Origin: Collinsella sp.
GTDB lineage: Bacteria > Actinomycetota > Coriobacteriia > Coriobacteriales > Coriobacteriaceae
Reading direction: 5' to 3'
Assembly: GCA_022713905.1 (NCBI GenBank)
Contig: JAIHTM010000045.1
Span: forward strand, 1-13,882
DNA: 13,882 nucleotides
Position numbers and translations under genes: made by a program. Under the pieces are notes generated by a model. That model searched no databases. It was given only the letters and a program-made list of their open reading frames with translations, and was not told the origin of the DNA. Shown piece by piece: positions 1-4,767 of this stretch; position 1 is the first letter of the stretch, and each line of letters begins with the position of its first letter.

Positions 1-37
1 CAGTCCGTATTTCACCGCAACTCAGGTGGGGATGGGG

Positions 38-514
38 TTAGTGGCGACCGTGATGGCGGAGTTTGTCGATGGTGGAGTCGGTGCTTCGGCTGCGGGCTTC
101 GGCGGCGCGGTCGCGGGCGTCGGCGGCGGTTTGGCGCTGGCGGCGGTAGTCGATCATGCCTTGGATGATGGGCTTGCCAAAGCTCACGACATCATCGTTG
201 TAGATGGCGGTTCGGGCTGCGAGGAGGCAGTCGGTAAAGTCCATATGGGTCTTGCCAAAGAGTTTGACGGCAAGGGCGACAACGGTGGGCTCGTCGACCA
301 TGACGTCATCGAGCAACCTCTTCATGGCCGCAGTAATCTCAACGCGGGGAACCTTATAGACGTCGCGCAGTGTGACCACGACGCGCGTGATGATTTCGGG
401 GTAGACGCGAGCGGTGCGCGTGGCGATGACCTTGGCGGCGCGCGGTGACAGAACCTCGTCGTCGTCAAGCAGGTAGCGCAGGATGACGGTCTCGTCGATG
501 ATGGTGCTACTCAT
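38..514 (-). CDS. PIN-domain (VapC-like) putative toxin, altered active site
   Basis: A 158-residue protein with the outline of a PIN-domain ribonuclease toxin. It opens with the beta-strand/Asp motif (IIDETVILRYLL, D7), has a central LRDVYKVPR segment and then MDFTDCLLAAR (D92, D95) followed by VVSFGKPI. In the family the second acidic position is a Glu in an LxEVVxxL-like stretch and the last is Asp in a TFD motif. Here those positions read as R44 (TRVVVTL) and G113 (SFGK), so two of the four metal-binding residues seem lost. The C-terminal ~40 residues are highly charged and probably helical. The ATG at 514 overlaps the antitoxin stop (ATGAGTAG), with an SD-like AGGAAG 9 nt upstream (524-529). 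The overlap and order mark a TA operon. PIN identity is fairly sure; RNase activity is doubtful on these residues. Confidence 0.75.
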   Translation of the reverse strand: MSSTIIDETVILRYLLDDDEVLSPRAAKVIATRTARVYPEIITRVVVTLRDVYKVPRVEITAAMKRLLDDVMVDEPTVVALAVKLFGKTHMDFTDCLLAARTAIYNDDVVSFGKPIIQGMIDYRRQRQTAADARDRAAEARSRSTDSTIDKLRHHGRH

Positions 515-797
515 GGATATCTACTTCCTCGGGACCCAAAATCGAATCGTCGCTTTCTGTGGCAAGGTACTCAATCCAGGCATTGCGCTCTTCGGAGCGG
601 CGATTGGGGTCACCATATGCTTTGAGCGATCCATAGGCGGCGGTGCCGTTCTTTGAGCGCACGGCGACCGGCTGAAAGGGGAGCTTGCGCATCAAAATGC
701 TTTGCGCGACAAATAAGCGGACAGCCTCGGCGAGCGATGTGCCCATGGCATCGTAGAGATGCTCGGCATGCTGCTTGTCTTCCTCGCGAATGCGCAC
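507..797 (-). CDS. RelB/DinJ-family antitoxin, 5' end apparently frameshifted
   Basis: The 96-residue frame begins at GTG 797 and contains the RelB/DinJ ribbon-helix-helix pattern: VRIREEDKQHAEHLYDAMG, then SLAEAVRLFV and a RKLPF end. RelB/DinJ antitoxins normally have a preceding beta-strand of the type ILQVRI. Here the ILQ codons lie just upstream in frame, but an in-frame TAA cuts them off from any ATG. A well-placed ATG with a strong SD lies at 829 in the neighbouring frame (MSSTKK), and adding one A to the A6 run (812-817) would join the two into a 107-residue protein. The GTG at 797 has no good SD and would remove most of the DNA-binding strand. The gene overlaps the downstream PIN toxin by 8 nt. 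It would bind and neutralise the toxin and repress the operon. It is either a mutated gene, a sequencing error, or one relying on slippage. Confidence 0.7.
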   Translation of the reverse strand: MRIREEDKQHAEHLYDAMGTSLAEAVRLFVAQSILMRKLPFQPVAVRSKNGTAAYGSLKAYGDPNRRSEERNAWIEYLATESDDSILGPEEVDIHE

Positions 798-808
798 CTG
801 CAGGATGG

Positions 809-841
809 CTCTTTTTTAGTCGATGACATCACTGGCCCCCT
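809..841 (-). other. Natural antitoxin start with A6 slippage/frameshift site
   Basis: On the minus strand, AGGGGG (841-836) sits 6 nt before ATG (829-827). The reading is then ATG TCA TCG ACT AAA AAA GAG in one frame, while the conserved antitoxin frame needs AAA AAA AGA GCC ATC CTG CAG. A single -1 step on the A6 tract (817-812, followed by G) restores the full RelB/DinJ N-terminus. This is seen directly in the sequence; whether it is a mutation, an error, or programmed slippage is not decidable here. Confidence 0.65.
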
Positions 842-885
842 AAATGAGCGTGCAATATAGTCGGTCAAATGCGGCATGTGCCGAT

Positions 886-925
886 ACTTGAGCATCTTAT
901 AACGATTACTTTATTTCACTCAAGT
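886..925. promoter_or_regulatory. Inverted repeat flanking the TA promoter, candidate operator
   Basis: ACTTGAG (886-892) and its exact reverse complement CTCAAGT (919-925) lie 33 bp apart centre to centre, about three helical turns. They overlap the -35 box and the predicted start point of the minus-strand promoter. A ribbon-helix-helix antitoxin commonly autorepresses through paired half-sites, so this is a plausible operator. A third copy of CTCAAGT occurs at 1085-1091, close to the hydN side. Binding is inferred only. Confidence 0.35.
896..923 (-). promoter_or_regulatory. Candidate promoter of the TA operon
   Basis: The minus strand reads TTGAGT (923-918), a 16-bp spacer, then TATAAG (901-896). 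These match the sigma-70-type -35 at 4/6 and the -10 at 5/6. Transcription would start near 888, giving a ~60-nt leader before the antitoxin ATG at 829. It is the best housekeeping-type promoter I could find upstream of the module. Confidence 0.5.
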
Positions 926-1052
926 TGATAACCATAAACACGAATACAAGCGTAGTACATCCAAAATGAGAGCGCATAAAAATCTCTGAGGCGTACGCAT
1001 GTAATACACTCACCTTTATAGCTTCTAGAGAATAATTCCAACCTGCCAAAAC

Positions 1053-1078
1053 CCCTGCAATACACCCGTATTGCAGGG
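1053..1078. promoter_or_regulatory. Perfect 11-bp palindrome, probable operator or stem-loop
   Basis: CCCTGCAATAC (1053-1063) and GTATTGCAGGG (1068-1078) are exact reverse complements separated by ACCC. The 9-mer CCCCTGCAA at 1052-1060 recurs as a direct copy at 1096-1104, 44 bp away. A dyad with an extra half-site, upstream of the hydN-fdhF-hyf operon, looks like a regulator-binding region. In the minus direction the stem is followed by a GTTTTGG stretch, so a weak terminator is an alternative. The regulator is unknown. Confidence 0.5.
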
Positions 1079-1109
1079 CCTATGCTCAAGTTTGCCCCCT
1101 GCAACTGCG

Positions 1110-1115
1110 TATATT
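1110..1115 (+). promoter_or_regulatory. Possible -10 element for the hydN-fdhF-hyf operon
   Basis: TATATT at 1110-1115 matches the -10 consensus at 5/6. No good -35 lies 16-18 bp upstream (the region reads CAAGTT/AAGTTT), as might be expected of an activator-dependent promoter. A start near 1122 would place the palindrome centre at about -57, and the second CCCCTGCAA copy inside the spacer. The call is weak and based only on similarity and position. Confidence 0.25.
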
Positions 1116-1180
1116 TAACCTGTATATCGTTGGAGAAACTCTACCGAGTGCATGTTTCGCCGCATGCATTCGATTCGTCG

Positions 1181-1247
1181 ATGCCGGACCACGGGCGGTC
1201 CGGGGCAACGTCGACAGGGTCTCTCCGGCATGGGATTCAGGAGGGAG
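1181..1247 (+). promoter_or_regulatory. Structured leader with alternative helices before hydN
   Basis: Three helices compete. Helix A pairs CCGGACC (1184-1190) with GGTCCGG (1197-1203). Helix B pairs ATGCCGG (1181-1187) with CCGGCAT (1225-1231). Helix C pairs TCTCTCC (1220-1226) with the SD region GGAGGGA (1240-1246), one G-U included. A and B share 1184-1187, and B and C share 1225-1226. If B forms, the SD is free; if A forms, C can cover the SD. This is a plausible translational switch or riboswitch-like leader. I could not match it to a known class, including the molybdenum-cofactor motif. Confidence 0.4.
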
Positions 1248-1255
1248 TGAACAAC

Positions 1256-1774
1256 ATGGGCAATAAACGAGTCGTGGCTGATTCTTCACGCTGCATTGGG
1301 TGCCAAACCTGTATGGCGGCGTGCATCGAGGCGCACGATATTCCCGGCAACATCGCCGCACCTCGCTTGCGCGTAACGCGCACCTACGAGATTTCCGCGC
1401 CGGTGGCATGTCACCACTGCGAGGACGCTCCGTGCGCCAAGGCCTGCCCCACGGGCGCCTTGTTCTTTGATCCAAAGAACCATCGCATCGGCGTCAACGA
1501 GGACAACTGCATCGGCTGCAAGAGCTGCGTCATGGCATGCCCCTTTGGCGCCGTGAGCGTGGCGACCACGCAGGTCCCCGTCTTGATGGGTGACGTTCGC
1601 GTGGGTTCGCAGACTAAGAGCTTCGTGCTCAAGTGCGACCTGTGCGTGGACCGTCCCGGCGGTCCGGCGTGTGCCGAGGCGTGTCCGACCAAGGGCCTCA
1701 CCCTGGTAGACGAGGAGCGTCTGGCAGAACTGACTGCCGAGCGTGCCCGCGCCACCATCGAAAACGAGGCGTAA
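1256..1774 (+). CDS. hydN: HydN-like 4Fe-4S ferredoxin of formate dehydrogenase H
   Basis: A 172-residue cytoplasmic polyferredoxin. Sixteen cysteines in four groups are visible: C13/16/19/23, C52/55/60/64 (CHHCEDAPCAKAC), C85/88/91/95 and C127/130/139/143 (KCDLC...PACAEAC). That is the four-cluster layout of the HydN/HycB/HyfA/DmsB family. The length and the start RVVADSSRCIGC match E. coli HydN (about 175 residues), which is linked to FdhF activity. The ATG at 1256 is chosen because GGAGGGA (1240-1246) stands 9 nt upstream and the family N-terminus begins there; the open frame extends further upstream without family similarity. It lies 74 nt before fdhF, so it probably serves as an electron-transfer or maturation partner of FdhF. 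It is first in the operon and preceded by the structured leader. HycB-like naming is an alternative. Confidence 0.88.
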   Translation: MGNKRVVADSSRCIGCQTCMAACIEAHDIPGNIAAPRLRVTRTYEISAPVACHHCEDAPCAKACPTGALFFDPKNHRIGVNEDNCIGCKSCVMACPFGAVSVATTQVPVLMGDVRVGSQTKSFVLKCDLCVDRPGGPACAEACPTKGLTLVDEERLAELTAERARATIENEA

Positions 1775-1809
1775 GCGTCGGGCGACAGGCCCAATGATTG
1801 TCAAATAAG

Positions 1810-1825
1810 TACCGAGTATTCGGTA
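1810..1825 (+). other. Small hairpin between hydN and fdhF
   Basis: TACCGA (1810-1815) and TCGGTA (1820-1825) form a perfect 6-bp stem with loop GTAT, 10 nt before the fdhF SD (AAGGAGG, 1836-1842). There is no T tract, so it is not a terminator. It could be a small mRNA stability or processing element, or chance. Confidence 0.3.
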
Positions 1826-1848
1826 GCAGAGAAAGGAAGGAGGGTGTC

Positions 1849-4071
1849 ATGGAGAAGCATAAAGTGATTTGCCCGTACTGCGGCGCCGGTTGCCAGTTTA
1901 ACCTCTTGGTCCAAAACGGCCAGGTCGTGGGTACCGAACCGCTCAACGGCATCACCAACCAGAGCGAGCTGTGCCTTAAGGGCATGAGCGGCTACGACTT
2001 CATCAACGACACCAAGATCTTGACTCCTCGCGTACTGCACCCGATGATCCGCCGCACTAAGAGCGCGGATCTTGAGCGCGTAAGCTGGGACGAGGCACTG
2101 GATTTCACCGCATCTAAGATGCAGGCCATAATTGACGAATATGGTCCTAACGCTGTCATGACCACCGGCTCTTCGCGAGGCGGCGGCAATGAGGCGAACT
2201 ACGTCATGCAGAAGTTTACGCGTGCGTGCATCGGCACCCACAGCGTGGACAACTGCGCCCGTACTTGACACGGCCCTACTGTCCTCGGTCTGATGGACAC
2301 GGTTGGTTCAGGTTGCATGTCATGCTCCATCCCCGGTATGGAGGATGCGGGCTGCATTTTCCTCTTCGGCTATAACCCTGCCGATTCGCACCCCATCGTC
2401 GCAAGGCGTATCGTGCGAGCCAAAGAAAAGGGTTGCAAGATCATCGTCGCCGACCCGCGCCATATCGAAACCGCGCGTATCGCCGATCTCTACCTTCCGA
2501 TCAAGAACGGTTGCAACGTTGCGTTCCTCAACGCCTTTGCCAACTGCTTGGTCAACGATGGCCTCTACGATAAGGAATTCGTCGCCGAGCATACGAACGG
2601 CTTTGACGAGTGGTGGGAGACCATCAAGAACTACACTCCCGAATCCGTACAGGACATCACGGGTGTCGAGCCCGCGCTGATCCACCAAGCTGCCGAGATG
2701 TACGCCACGGCGAAGCCCTCTGCCATCATTGGCTGGGGCATGGGCGTATGCCAGCAGAAGCAGAACCTGAAGACGGTGCACACCATCGCCTCCATCGCCT
2801 GCGTTGCCGGCCAGATCGGCAAACCCAATTCCGGCCTCGCGCCCGTGCGCGGTCAGAACAACGTCCAGGGCTCCTGCGATATGGGCATGCTGCCCAACCT
2901 GTACCCTGGCTACCAGAAAGTCACCGACCCCGCAGTGCGTGCCAAGTTTGCCAAGGCCTGGGGCGTGCCCGAGGAAAAGCTCCCGCTCGAGGAGGGCTAC
3001 AAGCTCACCGACCTGGGCCACCTGGTCGACGAGGGCAAGGTGCACTGCTTCTACAACTACGGCGAGGACCCGGTGCAGACCGAGCCCGATTCGGCCGGTA
3101 TGCGCAAGACGCTCTCCGAGCTGGATCTGTTCATCTGCCAGGACATCTTTATGACGCAGACGACCATGCTCGCCGACGTCATCCTGCCCGCTACCTCTTG
3201 GGGCGAGCACGAGGGTGTCTTTACCGCATCCGACCGTAGCTTCCAGCACTTTGACGCGGCCGTTCCGCCCAAGGGCGAGTGCCGCCACGACTGGGAGATC
3301 TTCGCGGACCTGTCTACGCGCATGGGCTATCCCATGCACTACGACAACACCGAGCAGATCTGGAACGAGTGCATTAGCCTGTGCCCCAACTTTGTGGGCG
3401 CAACCTACGAGAAGATGGCTCCCGAGGGCGGTTACGCCCAGTGGCCGGTCAAGAGCACCGATGTGAACGACCACGGTACGCCCGACATGTTCACTGGTGG
3501 CAAGTTCACCACCAAGGACGGTCGCGCCAACCTGATGGCGCACGACTGGGAGGCGCCCTCCGAGCTTCCTGACGATGAGTACCCGCTCATTCTGTGCACC
3601 GTCCGCGAGGTCGGCCACTACAGCTGCCGTTCGATGACCGGCAACTGCAAGACGCTGGCGCTGCTCGCCGACGAGCCCGGCTTTGTTCGCATGAATCCCG
3701 CGGACGCCCAGGCGCGCGGCATCAAGAACGGCGACATCGTCTCGATCCACAGCCGCCGCGGCCAGGTATACAGCCGCGCCGACATAAGCGATCGCATCAA
3801 CAAGGGCACGGTCTACATGACCTACCAGTGGTGGATCGGCAAGTGCAACGAGCTGACCATGCACAAGGTCGACCCGGTCTCGCATACGCCCGAGGACAAG
3901 TTCTCCGCCTGCCAGGTCGACGCCATTGCCGACCAGGTCTGGGCCGAGGGCGAGGTGGAGCGTCAGTACACCGAGCTCAAGCAGGCTCTGGTGGATGCCG
4001 CCGCTCCTCAGGACGTTGAGCCCGGCGCCGCCAAGTTCGACGACGAGACGCACGTGAATCAAATCGTGTAG
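1849..4071 (+). CDS. fdhF: Formate dehydrogenase H, selenocysteine-containing (UGA at codon 140)
   Basis: A 740-residue catalytic subunit that oxidises formate to CO2 with a bis-MGD Mo (or W) cofactor. The N-terminal [4Fe-4S] ligands C8, C11, C15 and C42, followed by K44, match E. coli FdhF, as does the active-site context NCART-U140-HGP. The UGA (2266-2268) is in frame and conserved sequence continues directly after it (FGYNPADSHPIV, ETARIADLYL, PVRGQNNVQG with R334, GEHEGVFTASDR, REVGHYSCRSMTGN, YMTYQWWIG). There is no twin-arginine signal, so the enzyme is cytoplasmic. The start is set by AAGGAGG (1836-1842) 6 nt before ATG 1849. It is slightly longer than the 715-residue E. coli protein, partly from a C-terminal tail. 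Ordinary gene callers would split it into two fragments at the UGA. In E. coli fdhF is unlinked from hyf; here it leads the hyf genes. Confidence 0.97.
2266..2268 (+). other. Selenocysteine codon (UGA) of fdhF
   Basis: This UGA is in frame at codon 140, between CGT ACT and CAC GGC CCT, at the exact position of Sec140 in E. coli FdhF. Protein similarity runs unbroken through it. It implies that the host has SelA, SelB, SelC and SelD. Confidence 0.96.
2280..2299 (+). promoter_or_regulatory. Bacterial SECIS element in fdhF
   Basis: TGTCC (2280-2284) pairs with GGACA (2295-2299), extended by TC (2285-2286) with GA (2292-2293), leaving a bulged T (2294). The apical loop is GGTCT (2287-2291). The GGU loop and bulged U are hallmarks of SelB-binding bacterial SECIS hairpins. 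The loop starts 18 nt after the UGA, the same spacing as I recall for E. coli fdhF. Confidence 0.85.
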
Positions 4072-4092
4072 TCCCGTTCTCGTTGGCTTTTT

Positions 4093-4135
4093 GGGCCGGG
4101 CGTCCCGTACGTTCGGGAGCCCGGCCCGTTATTTT
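4093..4135 (+). terminator. Intrinsic-terminator-like hairpin between fdhF and hyfA
   Basis: GGGCCGGGC (4093-4101) pairs perfectly with GCCCGGCCC (4119-4127). Inside, TCCCG (4103-4107) pairs with CGGGA (4114-4118) around a 6-nt loop, with one bulged G. The tail is GTTATTTT. Stem strength is very high and the T tract is moderate and interrupted. It ends only about 15 nt before the hyfA start, leaving no room for a new promoter, so it probably acts as a partial terminator that sets the FdhF:Hyf ratio. Confidence 0.75.
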
Positions 4136-4149
4136 GAAAGGAAGTGGGG

Positions 4150-4767
4150 ATGAACCGCTTCATCGACATCAACCCGGAGAGGTGCATCGGCTGCGGAACA
4201 TGCCAGTCCGCCTGTGCCGACGCCCACCGGATGCAGGGTCTTCAGGATACGCCGCGCCTGGCGCTCGTGAAGACCGGCGGTATTTCGGCCGCCCTTGCCT
4301 GCCACCATTGCGAGGGTGCCCCCTGCGCCGAGGTTTGCCCGGTGAATGCCATCGAGCACGATGGCGATCGCATCCACGTCAAGGAGCAGGAGTGCATCGG
4401 GTGCAGGCTGTGCGCCATCGCGTGCCCCTTCGGAGCCATCCATCCCGATGGCACGTCTATCGCCGGTGTCGCAGGCATGTGCGACCCGACGCCTTCGTAT
4501 CCTAAGTCCCTGAGCAGCCTGCTTACGTGGGCTCCCGGCCAGTACACCTGCGCTGTCAAGTGCGACCTGTGCGCCTTCGACCCCGAGGGTCCGCACTGCG
4601 TAGCGGCTTGCCCCACCAAGGCGCTCACCGTCATGGGCGGCGCGGCAGATCGCGAACTCGACGAGGCCAAGCGCCTGCGTTCGATTCAGAACGGCCCTGC
4701 CGTCGACGTGGCGGCTGTGGCCCAGGGTCTGTCCGAGAAAGCAGAAGGGAGCGTAAACAATGGATAG
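4150..4767 (+). CDS. hyfA: Hydrogenase-4 component A, polyferredoxin electron-transfer subunit
   Basis: A 205-residue four-cluster ferredoxin. The cysteine groups are C12/15/18/22, C51/54/59/63 (CHHCEGAPCAEVC), C82/85/88/92 and C138/141/150/154 (KCDLC...PHCVAAC). The proline-containing linker before the last group (about 112-130, ending LLTWAPG) resembles E. coli HyfA (LLDWVPG), and the start MNRFIDINPERCIGC matches HyfA/HycB. It is expected to carry electrons from FdhF to the hydrogenase arm via HyfH on the cytoplasmic face. ATG 4150 is chosen over the in-frame GTG at 4144 because MNRF is the family start and AAGGAAG stands upstream (4138-4144). The 3' end overlaps hyfB by 8 nt, suggesting translational coupling. 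It is a paralogue of the upstream hydN. Confidence 0.92.
   Translation: MNRFIDINPERCIGCGTCQSACADAHRMQGLQDTPRLALVKTGGISAALACHHCEGAPCAEVCPVNAIEHDGDRIHVKEQECIGCRLCAIACPFGAIHPDGTSIAGVAGMCDPTPSYPKSLSSLLTWAPGQYTCAVKCDLCAFDPEGPHCVAACPTKALTVMGGAADRELDEAKRLRSIQNGPAVDVAAVAQGLSEKAEGSVNNG

Larger units (their letters stand above)
830..1255. other. Divergent intergenic region (TA module / hydN-fdhF-hyf operon)
   Basis: About 425 bp with no convincing gene. The left part (880-1050) is AT-rich compared with the rest of the window. It holds the TA promoter and inverted repeat, then the 11-bp palindrome at 1053-1078 and its extra half-site, a possible -10 at 1110-1115, and a structured leader from 1181 to the hydN start. 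Short open frames here (for example 916-1104 minus) have no SD or family resemblance. Confidence 0.7.

Noticed and set aside
26..448. Plus-strand frame of 140 codons over the PIN gene
   Set aside because: It is Gly/Ala/Asp-rich with no motif. The opposite strand encodes a recognisable PIN protein with an SD and an overlap with its antitoxin.
916..1104. Small minus-strand frame of 62 codons in the intergenic region
   Set aside because: It has no convincing SD and no family resemblance, and it covers the palindrome and possible promoter, so it is unlikely to be coding.
1082..1255. An N-terminal extension of hydN to position 1082
   Set aside because: The added residues have no family similarity, and a strong SD stands before ATG 1256. 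The extension would also span the putative leader structure.
1810..1825. Hairpin between hydN and fdhF as a terminator
   Set aside because: The stem is only 6 bp and no T tract follows, so it would not stop transcription efficiently.
1849..2268. A short gene ending at the TGA 2266-2268, with a separate gene starting at 2293
   Set aside because: Similarity to FdhF is continuous across the TGA, the codon sits at the Sec140 position, and a SECIS hairpin follows. It is one gene.
2320..4062. Long open frame (580 codons) on the minus strand opposite fdhF
   Set aside because: It is a mirror frame caused by high GC at third positions. It has no SD, its composition is low-complexity (Val/Gly/Asp/Arg-rich), and the plus strand encodes well-conserved FdhF.
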